Positions 1 through 8,150 of a stretch of 15,480 nucleotides of DNA are shown one piece after another. A model generated the notes under the pieces. It was not told where the DNA came from, did not search any database, and saw only the letters and a program-made list of their open reading frames with translations. The stretch's first letter is position 1. Every line of letters begins with the position of its first letter. The position numbers were made by a program, and so were the translations under genes. This DNA comes from CAWEHT01 sp963808455 (GTDB taxonomy: Bacteria; Chloroflexota; Anaerolineae; CG2-30-64-16), in assembly GCA_963808455.1 (NCBI GenBank), contig CAWEHT010000340.1, positions 1-15,480 of the forward strand, written 5' to 3'.

Positions 1-1
1 T

Positions 2-565
2 CGCATTGAGGCCATCAGCGGATTAGGTTCGCTCGACACGTTTAGGCGCGACTTCGAGCTGGCGCAAGTGGCCGGCCAGTTCGTCCCGACCACCGACAAT
101 CTTTCCGAAGGGCTGAAGGCGAAATTCGCCGCGCAGGAAGAAGAGCTGAAACGGCTCAAGCGCGAGCTTGAAGAGATGCGCATGAAGTCGGCTGCGGGCG
201 GGCTCGACGAGGCGGTCTCTCGCGCTGTCGATGTCAAGGGCGTGAAGCTTTTGACGCATCGCGCCGACCAGCTCGAACGCGGGCAACTGCGCACGCTGGT
301 CGACAACCTCAAGCAGAAACTCGGCGAGGGCGTGGTGGTGCTCGCCTCGGCGCAACCCGAGGGCAAAGTCGCGATCATTGCCGGCGTCACGCCGGGACTC
401 GTCAAGCGCATCCAGGCGGGCAAGCTGGTTGGAGCCGTAGCAAAACTGGTCGGTGGATCAGGGGGTGGGAAACCCGAGATCGCCGAGGCTGGCGGCAAGG
501 ACCAGGCGCAGATCGATGCGGCGCTCGCGGCGGCGGCGAAGATTGCCGGCGAGCTGCTGGGGTAG
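2..565 (+). CDS. alaS: Alanyl-tRNA synthetase, C-terminal part (5' end outside window)
   Basis: This is the last 187 residues or so of alanyl-tRNA synthetase, the cytoplasmic enzyme that charges tRNA-Ala with alanine. The open frame runs in from the left edge. It starts with RIEAISG, the end of the editing/SAD region, followed by a charged coiled-coil linker (AAQEEELKRLKRELEEMRMK). The C-terminal DHHA1 (C-Ala) domain follows and ends in the glycine-rich GGSGGGKPEIAEAGGKD loop, which is typical of bacterial AlaRS. The stop is TAG at 563-565. Catalytic and HxxxH editing motifs lie upstream of the window. The next gene on the same strand is a mutY fragment 206 bp away, and a hairpin terminator follows directly. 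The sequence style suggests an acidobacterium, unlike the genes beyond 1242. Identification is firm; the taxon is an inference. Confidence 0.95.
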   Translation, partial: RIEAISGLGSLDTFRRDFELAQVAGQFVPTTDNLSEGLKAKFAAQEEELKRLKRELEEMRMKSAAGGLDEAVSRAVDVKGVKLLTHRADQLERGQLRTLVDNLKQKLGEGVVVLASAQPEGKVAIIAGVTPGLVKRIQAGKLVGAVAKLVGGSGGGKPEIAEAGGKDQAQIDAALAAAAKIAGELLG

Positions 566-576
566 CTTTGTGCGAT

Positions 577-617
577 CCCGGGTCCCCAAATGCGAGGGAC
601 CCGGGGCACCCATTTTT
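577..617 (+). terminator. Intrinsic terminator after alaS, part of a hairpin repeat
   Basis: A perfect 10-bp stem, CCCGGGTCCC (577-586) with GGGACCCGGG (596-605), encloses a 9-nt loop and is followed by a T run at 613-617. It lies 12 nt after the alaS stop, so it probably ends that transcript. The stem is extended by GTGC (570-573) pairing with GCAC (606-609) across a 3-nt bulge. The outer parts of this hairpin recur at 650-695. Confidence 0.7.
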
Positions 618-649
618 CGTGCTGATTTGAAAGAGGTATGTTGAGGTTC

Positions 650-695
650 GTGCGATCCCACCCTAAACGCATAGATCGCGTTTAGGATGGGGCAC
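650..695. repeat. Second copy of an intergenic hairpin repeat
   Basis: This hairpin has GTGC (650-653) pairing with GCAC (692-695), then a stem of about 14 bp (657-670 with 678-691) with one mismatch. It shares the flanks GTGCGATCCC and GGGGCACC with the hairpin at 570-609, but the inner stem is a different sequence (CCTAAACGC with GCGTTTAGG). Two such elements in one 206-bp gap suggest a dispersed intergenic repeat family. I recall similar elements in Terriglobia genomes, but this was not checked. Confidence 0.6.
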
Positions 696-771
696 CTGCG
701 AGTGCGAGTCCGGAGACCGGCGGTACAAACGGCTCCACGCTTCTCCGGCGCCAATGCCGTAATCTTTCCCC

Positions 772-1241
<470 letters not shown>

Positions 1242-1242
<1 letters not shown>

Positions 1243-1586
1243 TTGTTTACGCCGAGCCCTTCGTGCGCAGCCCACGGGCGGTCCAGGATGATGCGATGGC
1301 ATTCTACTGCAACATCACCCAGGGCATGCAGCTTCACCTGCTCCAATCGACCGATATCGTCGCGGACACGCGGAAGGCGATAGAGGACCGGCAAGCGGCG
1401 CTGGGGCGCTTCCGCGGCCTGATCAACTTCCACTGCATCCTGCGCACGCTGGAACTGGAGCAATCTGGCCGCGTAGATGACTATGCCCGCGTGTTCGAAG
1501 ATACCCCGACGATCGGCTTCAGCACCTACGGCGAGCAATATCTGGGCCATGTCAACCAGACTTCGACGATGCTGGCCTTCGTGTAG
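1242..1586 (+). CDS. FIST C-terminal domain protein (5' part missing)
   Basis: These 114 residues match the FIST C domain, found in signal-transduction proteins thought to bind small ligands such as amino acids and often encoded beside chemotaxis receptors or two-component genes. Recognisable segments are FVRSP, a hydrophobic FYCNITQGMQLHLLQSTD stretch, INFHCILRTLELE and the end motif DTPTIGFSTYGEQYLGHVNQ. The stop is TAG at 1584-1586. The FIST N domain and about 250 residues are absent because the upstream DNA switches to a mutY gene in another frame. The methyl-accepting chemotaxis gene begins 183 bp downstream on the same strand, consistent with a sensing partnership. The family call is fairly firm; ligand and partner are inferred. 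Confidence 0.8.
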
Positions 1587-1693
1587 CAAAGCTGAGCCGG
1601 CCACAGCTCCTGCAGGCGCGCGAAATAGCCATTAAGTACCGGCTCCTCAGCCGGCCACGGTCCCGCCGGCCTGCCGATATATGTAGGGAAAAT

Positions 1694-1752
1694 GCGGGAG
1701 AGACTCGGCGGGCAGCACGTTGCCCGCCGAGGTCCGTTTCTCAGAGTCCCGC
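1694..1752 (+). promoter_or_regulatory. Structured 5' leader of the chemotaxis receptor gene
   Basis: A perfect 11-bp stem, CTCGGCGGGCA (1704-1714) with TGCCCGCCGAG (1721-1731), has a 6-nt loop. It is enclosed by GAGA/TCTC (1700-1703 with 1739-1742) and GCGGGA/TCCCGC (1694-1699 with 1747-1752). The outer helix ends 2 nt before the AAGGAGG ribosome binding site (1755-1761), so folding could affect translation start. I see no match to a known riboswitch class. A terminator is unlikely because no strong T run follows. Confidence 0.45.
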
Positions 1753-1769
1753 GTAAGGAGGCTGTTGTC

Positions 1770-3869
1770 ATGCTCAAACGGTTCTACGATCTCGGTACTG
1801 GCGCCAAGCTGATCGGCAGCTTTGTCTTGGTCGCCCTGATACTCGTGGCCGTGGCCCTCGTCGGCTTCACCGGCGAGAAAGCCATTAGCACTAACATGGC
1901 GGGTCTGTATGACAATGAACTGCAGCCAATCGACCTGTTGTCATCGGTCTCTATTTCCCTACACCAGGCAAGCGCCGACGCGTACAAAGCCATGCTGTTA
2001 GGCGATGATCAAAGCGCGACCAAAGACGACATCGACACCCAGTTCGCTGTGGCCATGGCGCAGCTGAACCTGTATCAAAAGCTGGGGACCCAGAGCGATC
2101 AAGAGTCAAGCCTGGCCGGCAAGCTGTCCACAGCAGCCGCGAGCTATCAGAAGGACGTGGCCGACGTAGTGCAGCAGGTCGCGGCGGGCAATGAGGCAAC
2201 GGCCGAGAAGAGCCTGGAAGCCGGCGCAGCTGCGCAAGACCAGCAGTCGTGGGACGATGCGCTCACCCAGCTGATGACGCTCTATCAGCGGAGGGCCAAG
2301 GATGCGGATGCCCAGGGCAACGCGACGCAGGCCACTACCTCACGTATCCTCCTTTTGGCGGCCGCGGTTGGCCTGTTCCTGGCCCTGGCCGCGGGCATCG
2401 GCATCAGCCGCCTGATCAGCAGGCCCTTGCAGCGCGCCACGCGCGCCGCGCAGCAAATCGCCGATGTGGACCTTGCCGCGCTGGCCGCAGAGCTGGCGGG
2501 CCTGGCCGGCGGAGATCTCGATCGCAGCTTCAGTGTCACGGCGCAAGCGTTGAACATCACCTCGCGCGATGAGGTCGGCGACCTGGCGCGCGCCTTCGAT
2601 CAGATGATCAAACGCTTGCGTGAGACGAGCGAATCCTTTGCCGGCATGACCACCAGCCTGCGAGATCTGACCGGCCAGATCAAATGCAGCGCCAGGCAGG
2701 TGGCCGATTCGAGCAAGCAGCTGGCGGGGACGGCAGAACAGGCGGGCGATGCCACGACGCAGGTCGCGTCCGCGATCCAACAGATGACACAGGCCGCTGC
2801 AAGCCAGGCCACGAGCACGACCCAGGTCACTTCCTCAGTCAACGACCTGACCCGGCGCATCGAAGGCGTTGCCAGGGATGCTGAGGCCCAGGCGAATGCC
2901 GTGCGGCAGGCCAATGACTCCGTGCAGCGTCTGCACGAGAGCCTGGCCGATGTGGCCCGGGCCGCGGCATCCGGCGCAGCCGCGACCGGCGAAGCCGCTA
3001 ATATCGCCCAGGCCGGGGCGCGCACGGTTGACGACACCATCAAGGGCATCGGCGCCATCCGTGAAAGCTCGGCATCGGTGGGCCAGCGCGTGCGTGAGAT
3101 GGGCAAGCACTCCGAGGAAATCGGCAAGATCGTGTCCACGATCCAGGACATCGCTGACCAGACCAATCTCCTGGCCCTGAATGCGGCGATCGAAGCGGCG
3201 CGCGCGGGTGAGCAAGGCCGGGGATTTGCCGTCGTAGCTGAGGAAGTGCGCAAGCTGGCCGAGAAGTCGGCCCTGGCCTCCCGGGAGATCGCGGGCCTGG
3301 TCCGCACGGTGCAGAAGGGCACAGAGGAAGCCGTCGATAAGGTGCGCCAGGGAGATGCCAGCGTCGAACAGGGCGTCCACAACGCCCAGGCGGCCGGAGA
3401 TGCGTTGGCACAGATCCTGATGGCCACGCAGCAGAGCCACGCCGCCGTCGACAAGATCCAGGCGGCCGCCAGCCAGATCCAGCAGCTGGCCGGGCAGGTG
3501 GTGCAGGCGCTGGCCGTGGTCGCGGATGTGGGCGAGAAGAACGCTACGGCCACGCGGGGCATGACCGATAGCATCGCCAACGTGGCCCAGGCGATCGAGA
3601 CGGTCGCGGCGACGGCCGAGGAGAACTCGGCGTCAAGCGAGGAAGTTTCGGCCACAACCGAAGAGCTGTCGGCCGAAATCGAAGAAGCATCGGCATCTGC
3701 CCAGGAACTGGCGGTCCTCGCCCAGACGTTGCAGGAGGCGGTCAGCGTCTTCACGACGGCAGATGAGGGCGCGCGGCTGGCTGGCTCGGGGGAAGGATCG
3801 CCAGGTGCGAACGGCCCTCACGCTCAGCCGGTGCGCGCCGTTGCCCTGTTGGCGGCTGCGGGATCGTAG
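1770..3869 (+). CDS. Methyl-accepting chemotaxis protein (transmembrane receptor)
   Basis: This 699-residue chemoreceptor would pass ligand signals through CheW to the CheA kinase at the cell membrane. The ATG at 1770 follows AAGGAGG at 8-nt spacing. Domains in order: TM1 (about 12-34); a 160-residue helical extracytoplasmic domain of the four-helix-bundle (4HB_MCP) type; TM2 (192-213); a HAMP domain (about 213-285) that is longer than usual, with an alanine-rich stretch near 232-250; and a long helical signalling domain (about 300-660). The signalling tip is the conserved NAAIEAARAGEQGRGFAVVA (471-490) followed by EEVRKLAEKS. The C-tail (661-699) is disordered and has no obvious CheR-binding pentapeptide. 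It ends convergently with vanW, 68 bp away. The ligand cannot be read from the sequence; the adjacent FIST protein hints at small-molecule sensing. Confidence 0.95.
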   Translation: MLKRFYDLGTGAKLIGSFVLVALILVAVALVGFTGEKAISTNMAGLYDNELQPIDLLSSVSISLHQASADAYKAMLLGDDQSATKDDIDTQFAVAMAQLNLYQKLGTQSDQESSLAGKLSTAAASYQKDVADVVQQVAAGNEATAEKSLEAGAAAQDQQSWDDALTQLMTLYQRRAKDADAQGNATQATTSRILLLAAAVGLFLALAAGIGISRLISRPLQRATRAAQQIADVDLAALAAELAGLAGGDLDRSFSVTAQALNITSRDEVGDLARAFDQMIKRLRETSESFAGMTTSLRDLTGQIKCSARQVADSSKQLAGTAEQAGDATTQVASAIQQMTQAAASQATSTTQVTSSVNDLTRRIEGVARDAEAQANAVRQANDSVQRLHESLADVARAAASGAAATGEAANIAQAGARTVDDTIKGIGAIRESSASVGQRVREMGKHSEEIGKIVSTIQDIADQTNLLALNAAIEAARAGEQGRGFAVVAEEVRKLAEKSALASREIAGLVRTVQKGTEEAVDKVRQGDASVEQGVHNAQAAGDALAQILMATQQSHAAVDKIQAAASQIQQLAGQVVQALAVVADVGEKNATATRGMTDSIANVAQAIETVAATAEENSASSEEVSATTEELSAEIEEASASAQELAVLAQTLQEAVSVFTTADEGARLAGSGEGSPGANGPHAQPVRAVALLAAAGS

Positions 3870-3937
3870 GCAGCCGGGCGCCATCCTCGCGGTGTGTTCT
3901 CTATCTCTATGGCCCGAAGCGTGAGCCGGAGGCCGGG

Positions 3938-5878
3938 TCAGGGTGCGCTGCTGAGCGCTCCGGCCGGCAGTTCGGTGCCAGGGCCGTAGAGATAGACCGC
4001 ACGCCACGGCTGGTAGTGGCTGACGAATTGGTCTTGCTTGACGGTGCCGTTTGCGTTGTGGATCGTTCGTGCGACGACCACGTCCTCACCGCTGTTGGCG
4101 TAATCCACCTGCCTGATGATGCCGGGCCCCAGCGTGTCATCTTCCTGGTAAAGAGACTTGAGGGGCGGGGTGATATTGCTGATCTTCGGGTCGCCGATGT
4201 CCACGGTACGGCCCGGCTGGGTGCCGTAAAAGCGGAAGGTTAGCTGGCTGCGCTCGGTGTTGACCTCGGTCTTGATCAACAGATAGTGCCCTGTATCATT
4301 CACAAAACGAAAATCCACGTTGGGCGTGTAGATGGTTGCGTCCAGCCCCGGTTTGCCATAATATCCCACGACGTAACTGTGTGGCGTGCGTTCCGTGATC
4401 GGGAAACCGCCGTGCGCTGCCGCCTGGAAAATCGTCGTGGAAACCTGGCACACCCCTCCGCCGATCCCTACTTCGGTGCGGTCGCCGGCAATGATCAGGG
4501 AGTTGACAAAGCCGTTGGCCATAGTGACGTCGCCCACATATTTGTCGAAGGAGAATTCCTGTCCCGGAGCGACCACCGTGTTGTTGAGCTTCGAAGCAGC
4601 GTTGATGATATTGTGGACGCGGCCGCTGGTGGACCCTGCAAAACCGGTCGTCGCCTCGCTGACCAGTTCGGTGATGCCCATCTCGCCGATCTTGTTCATG
4701 TCGATCGTTGGCTGGCGAATCGTGAGGGGCAAGGTGATCTGGCGTTGGCCGCCCACCAACGCGGCTGAGATGATTTGAGTGCTGCCGGCCAGGTCCAGCT
4801 CTTCCCCTACCTGGCTGGGTGCCACCACCTTGATCTGGTGGGTGGTGTCATCGAAATCGAGCAAGGCATCATGGACGGGGTGGTTGACCTGGCCCGCGAT
4901 ACCTTTGAGATACTCATCGACATATTCCTGTTTGATTTGGACGCCGAGCTGCACCGAGCCGTCAGGCTGGCCGGCCGGGGTGATCTGCAGCCATTGGCGC
5001 AGGGTCGCCCGGTCCACCGCAAAGTGTTGTGGGCCCCCCTGGCTGGCGACGTTTAGGGTCAGCGGCTGGCTGAGCAGCGCTTTGGCCTTTGCGGCGGCCT
5101 GGTCCACGGAGGTCACCAACGGCGGCAGCTGTCTGACGACAAGGTTGACATCGCCGCCATTGCCCGCCCGCACCGCGGCCAGCAGCGCGGCCCGGGTGCT
5201 GTCGATGTCCACCATGCGCCCGGCGCGCCCTGGCGTGGCGATCACATCCAGCCCGGAAATCGTCAGGAGCCCTTCCTCGGGAGCCTGGTTGACCTCCTGA
5301 GCGATATGCAAGAGCTGGTAGTCAGCGAGCCCCTGGTTGACGCTGATCGCCGGCGTGATGGTGCGGTCGAAGCATAAGGCGCTCCATTGGTCCGATAGGT
5401 CCGACCAGAACGCCTGCCACTGTGCGCTGATGTAAGCCGGCACGCCCTGGCCTTGCCGGCTGGGGCCGTGTTGGCGTCCGACGCTGAAAGCCTGGGCGGC
5501 CGAGGCCTGGGCGTCCACGCTCACGCCCACGCCGGCGGGTGAGAGCACCCAATGCTGCGTCTCGTATCGTAACACGATGGGCAGCCCCGGATAGGGCGTG
5601 AGCGCATCCTGGATCGCCTGGCTTGCCTGGTCCAGCGTCATGTTCCCCAAGGGGATGCCCGCCATCTCCACGCCGGCGTAGATCCGGTCGGCAAAATGGT
5701 ACTCGTAAAAGGCGGTGCCCAGTGCGGTTGCCAGGACCAGCAGCCCGGCTGCGAGGACCAGGAACAACCACGCACCCCAATGTGCCCTCCTGCCGGGTGC
5801 TGCGGGCAGCCGGCGAGCGTGTGCTCCGGGCAACATCCATCCTGCTTCGACGCGACGCTCAGTTTCCAGGCGGGCCAT
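3938..5878 (-). CDS. VanW family membrane-anchored protein with peptidoglycan-binding-like repeats
   Basis: This 646-residue protein has a basic cytoplasmic N-terminus, one TM helix (about 35-58) and a large extracellular part, as in YoaR/VanW proteins of Gram-positive and Chloroflexota cells. After the TM come IYAGVEMAGIPLGNMTLDQA, the usual first-repeat motif, and one or two PG_binding_4-like regions (about 80-250 and 285-385). The VanW domain proper (about 416-545) includes NNTVVAPGQEFSFDKYVG and GIGGGVCQVSTTIFQAA with Cys477. A G5-like C-terminal segment spans about 580-635. The ATG at 5878 is preceded by GGGAGGT. VanW is named from a vanB-type vancomycin cluster, but its biochemistry is unknown; no van ligase or dehydrogenase genes are present here, so no resistance role should be assumed. 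It has its own likely promoter. Confidence 0.93.
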   Translation of the reverse strand: MARLETERRVEAGWMLPGAHARRLPAAPGRRAHWGAWLFLVLAAGLLVLATALGTAFYEYHFADRIYAGVEMAGIPLGNMTLDQASQAIQDALTPYPGLPIVLRYETQHWVLSPAGVGVSVDAQASAAQAFSVGRQHGPSRQGQGVPAYISAQWQAFWSDLSDQWSALCFDRTITPAISVNQGLADYQLLHIAQEVNQAPEEGLLTISGLDVIATPGRAGRMVDIDSTRAALLAAVRAGNGGDVNLVVRQLPPLVTSVDQAAAKAKALLSQPLTLNVASQGGPQHFAVDRATLRQWLQITPAGQPDGSVQLGVQIKQEYVDEYLKGIAGQVNHPVHDALLDFDDTTHQIKVVAPSQVGEELDLAGSTQIISAALVGGQRQITLPLTIRQPTIDMNKIGEMGITELVSEATTGFAGSTSGRVHNIINAASKLNNTVVAPGQEFSFDKYVGDVTMANGFVNSLIIAGDRTEVGIGGGVCQVSTTIFQAAAHGGFPITERTPHSYVVGYYGKPGLDATIYTPNVDFRFVNDTGHYLLIKTEVNTERSQLTFRFYGTQPGRTVDIGDPKISNITPPLKSLYQEDDTLGPGIIRQVDYANSGEDVVVARTIHNANGTVKQDQFVSHYQPWRAVYLYGPGTELPAGALSSAP

Positions 5879-5983
5879 TCGGACATACCTCCCGCGCCAG
5901 TGTTGCAGCTAAGGGAACCCGATCACGAAATCCTCACGGGACCTGCCATGAGCGCAAGGGACGGAGGAACGTAGACCATCCAG

Positions 5984-6012
5984 ATTATACCATTACGTGG
6001 CAAGGGCCTCAA
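5984..6012 (-). promoter_or_regulatory. Sigma-70-like promoter for the vanW gene
   Basis: On the minus strand, TTGAGG (6012-6007) and TATAAT (5989-5984) are separated by exactly 17 bp. The predicted start is roughly 100 nt upstream of the vanW ATG. The 181-bp gap between the glycosyltransferase stop and vanW is otherwise free of genes. Confidence 0.6.
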
Positions 6013-6059
6013 GGTCCCTGCGAACGATTTTGATGTGGCCACGGGGCAGGAGTTGCGGC

Positions 6060-7020
6060 TCAGGGCTCTCGGATGAGGAGATCGTCCAATTGCCGGATGG
6101 ATGCCCGGCGGGTCTTTTGCACGGCAACCCGCCAGCACAGAGCGCGCGGCAGGCCCAGCAGCCCTGCCAGTTGGCCGCGGAGGCGGGCCCGGGCTGCCTG
6201 GCCGCGAACTGCGCCGAGGGCATCTCGAGATATGCGCCACTGGGCGCGCAGGATGCAGCCGACATATCGTTGCAGCAGAGGCGCCGGCATGTCCTTGGCG
6301 ACAACCCATATCAGGTTGCGCCCGGTGAAGAAGCTGGCCAGGACGCCGCCTCCCGTGGCGCTGAGATGGTGGTAGAGACGGGCCCCCGGCGCGAAGACCG
6401 CGCCCCAGCCCAGGAGCTGCAGTCGCCAGGCGAGGTCCACATCCTCGAGATACATGAATAAGTGTTCGTCGAACCCGCCGGCCTCTTCCCAGGCCGCCCG
6501 CCGGTAGGCAACGCCGCCGCCGCAGCCGCCGAAGACGATCGGGCTCCGGTCGAACTGGCCCTCGTCGCGCTGCCACACGCCGCGGTTGCGGGGGACGCCG
6601 TCTATTCCCATGACGTCTCCCGCGTTATGAAACGTATCACGCCGGTCGTGGAGCAGCATCTTGCTGGCGATCGCGCCGGCCTGCGGGTTGGCGTCCGCCG
6701 AAGCCACGAGCGCGGCCAACCAGCCTGGCTCCGGTTCGGTGTCGTTGTTGAGCATGACCAGGAGCTGGCCGCGTGCCTGCGCCGCGGCCCGCGTTGCAGG
6801 CCGCAGCCAGCCCGCGGTTGCACGGCATGACCACCACCTGGGCTTCCGGGTAGTGCTCGCGAAGCAGCGAGGCGGTGCCATCGCTCGAGGCGTCGTCTAC
6901 CACGATGATCTCGCTGGCGTGCGCAGGGTAGGTCTGTTGCCGCAGCGCTTCCAGACAGGCAACCAGCAAACGGAGCCCGTTGAACGTCGGGATGATGATG
7001 GTTACCGGCAGGTCGGCCAT
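6060..7020 (-). CDS. Family 2 glycosyltransferase, rhamnosyltransferase-like (one frameshift)
   Basis: A GT-A fold inverting glycosyltransferase that would transfer a sugar from a nucleotide donor at the inner face of the membrane. The ATG at 7020 follows TTAGGAG. The first reading frame gives MADLPVTIIIPTFNG and VVDDASSDGTASLL. A one-base shift near 6782-6790 moves the rest to another frame: LLVMLNNDTEPEPGW (the NND metal-binding motif), GGCGGGVAYRRAAWEEAGGF and LFMYLEDVDLAWRLQLLGW with the catalytic ED. Removing one G from the CGCGGCG run would give a continuous protein of about 320 residues, the normal length, so a sequencing indel is more likely than a dead gene. It lies 41 bp after rmlD in the same direction, which favours an L-rhamnose or similar deoxysugar donor by context only. 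Confidence 0.85.
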
Positions 7021-7043
7021 CCTGGCGCTCCTAAGAGGGGACA

Positions 7044-7070
7044 GGGAGCATAAGCAATTCCCTATGCCCC
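7044..7070 (-). other. Hairpin overlapping the rmlD stop codon
   Basis: GGG-A-GCATA (7044-7052) can pair with TATGC-CCC (7063-7070), forming an 8-bp stem with one bulge around a 10-nt loop. It sits in the 41-bp gap before the glycosyltransferase. There is no T run, so it is more likely an mRNA stability or processing element than a terminator, and it may be chance. Confidence 0.3.
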
Positions 7071-7916
7071 TTTCCCCTTCTCTGCCTGCAGCAGGCTGAC
7101 GTATTCCGCCAGCGCTTCCTGCCAGTCCCGCGGGGTGATGCCGAGGGCTGCCGCAGCAGTGTTGGCAAGGATGGCGTGCAGAGGCGGCTGAGAAGGGCGC
7201 GGCCATTCCGAGCACAGGATGGGTGTGACCGGCATGTCTCTTAGCCCGGCGTAGTCGAGGATCGCCCGAGCGAACTCGAAGCGCGAGCAATACCCGCTGT
7301 TGGCCAGATGATAGATGCCGTAGTGTCCCGTGCCGGCGAGCTGTGCGATGCCCTGCGCGACGTCCGGGGCGTAGGTCGGGTTGCCGAATTCGTCGCAAGC
7401 CACCCGCAGCCCGCCTTGCCTGGCCGCGCCGTGGAGGATCTTGGTCACGAAGTTGACGCCGCCGGGCCCGAACAGCCAGGCCACGCGTACGATGTAGAAG
7501 CGCCGGCACAGGTCACGCACGATCTGCTCGCCGGCGGCCTTGCTGCGTGCATAGACGCTGATGGGGCAACAGGTTTCCCATTCGCGGTATGGCTCCCGCC
7601 GGCGGCCGTCGAAGACCTCATTGGTGCTGACATAGACCATGGCGGCGCCGCAGCGTTCGGCGCCCAGCGCCACGTTCTGCGTGCCCAGGGCATTGACCTG
7701 GAAGGCGCGATCGGGCTCTCGTTCGCAGCCATCTACGTCGGTGAAGGCCGCCGCGTGAACCACCAGCTCAGGGGCGAAGCCGGCGATGCGGCCGGCCGTT
7801 GCCGGCGCGGTGATATCGTCGGACGGCAAATCCAACAGGAGCAACTCCTGGCCGGCAAAGGCGCTTTGCAGTTGGCGGCCGAGCTGGCCGCTGTGCCCGG
7901 TAATCACGACACGCAT
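7062..7916 (-). CDS. rfbD: dTDP-4-dehydrorhamnose reductase (RmlD-like)
   Basis: This 284-residue extended short-chain dehydrogenase matches RmlD/RfbD, which reduces dTDP-4-dehydro-L-rhamnose to dTDP-L-rhamnose with NAD(P)H, the last step of rhamnose donor synthesis. The N-terminus MRVVITGHSGQLGRQL carries the GxxGxxG cofactor motif. Further markers are VVHAAAFTDVDGCEREPD, YVSTNEVFDG (active-site Ser/Thr; the usual D before VFDG is replaced by NE), and Tyr122-xxx-Lys126 in VYARSKAAGE. Length and C-terminus are normal. I chose the ATG at 7916; an in-frame ATG at 7934 would add six residues ahead of the Rossmann strand. It heads a likely operon with the glycosyltransferase, under the promoter at 7976-8004. 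rmlA, B and C are not in the window, so another deoxysugar substrate remains possible. Confidence 0.88.
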   Translation of the reverse strand: MRVVITGHSGQLGRQLQSAFAGQELLLLDLPSDDITAPATAGRIAGFAPELVVHAAAFTDVDGCEREPDRAFQVNALGTQNVALGAERCGAAMVYVSTNEVFDGRRREPYREWETCCPISVYARSKAAGEQIVRDLCRRFYIVRVAWLFGPGGVNFVTKILHGAARQGGLRVACDEFGNPTYAPDVAQGIAQLAGTGHYGIYHLANSGYCSRFEFARAILDYAGLRDMPVTPILCSEWPRPSQPPLHAILANTAAAALGITPRDWQEALAEYVSLLQAEKGKGA

Positions 7917-7975
7917 GACGCGGACTCTCTCCATCAGAATAAAGGTGGGTGGCGCTGAAAGTGAAGCCTGCGCCC

Positions 7976-8004
7976 ATTCTAGCATCGCGCGCGATGCCGT
8001 GCAA
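7976..8004 (-). promoter_or_regulatory. Promoter of the rmlD operon with a perfect 16-bp palindrome in its spacer
   Basis: On the minus strand, TTGCAC (8004-7999) and TAGAAT (7981-7976) are 17 bp apart, placing the start about 53 nt before the rmlD ATG. The spacer holds GCATCGCGCGCGATGC (7982-7997), a perfect palindrome that fills all but one base of it. That is the position of a classical repressor operator. The -10 is a good match; the -35 matches at its first three bases. Confidence 0.5.
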
Positions 8005-8103
8005 ACCATGCTCGACCCCCCTCCCATTTTTCATCTTGCTCCAAGATGCATTTGCGCTTCCCCCGCCCGCAACGGCGGCGGGGCGGGAGGCTCACGAGCG
8101 GGC

Positions 8104-8132
8104 TTGATGCAACTGCCGGATGGCAGTACAAT
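8104..8132 (+). promoter_or_regulatory. Promoter of the Kbl-like gene with a dyad in its spacer
   Basis: TTGATG (8104-8109) and TACAAT (8127-8132) are 17 bp apart. The predicted transcript starts near 8139, so the leader is only about a dozen bases and includes the AGGTGG ribosome binding site (8141-8146). The spacer contains the dyad ACTGCC-GGAT-GGCAGT (8112-8127), overlapping the first base of the -10 element. Confidence 0.6.
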
Positions 8133-8150
8133 GGGCCGTGAGGTGGAACG

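Noticed and set aside
1590..1690. Repeated AGCCGGCCAC motifs and a CCGGCT-CCTC-AGCCGG hairpin between FIST and the MCP gene, as a terminator or CRISPR-like repeat
   Set aside because: There are only two short imperfect copies, no T run and no regular spacing. This is probably ordinary GC-rich intergenic sequence.
2600..3754. A 384-residue open frame antisense to the chemoreceptor gene
   Set aside because: Its alanine/serine/cysteine-rich composition mirrors the opposite strand of a helical MCP signalling domain, and the MCP frame is clearly the real one.
3938..5878. VanW as evidence of vancomycin resistance
   Set aside because: VanW-domain proteins are widespread in genomes without resistance, and no vanHAX or vanRS genes are present.
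8045..8095. GC-rich imperfect hairpin upstream of the Kbl-like gene, as a terminator
   Set aside because: The pairing is imperfect, no T run follows, and it lies between two divergent promoters where no transcript needs to end.
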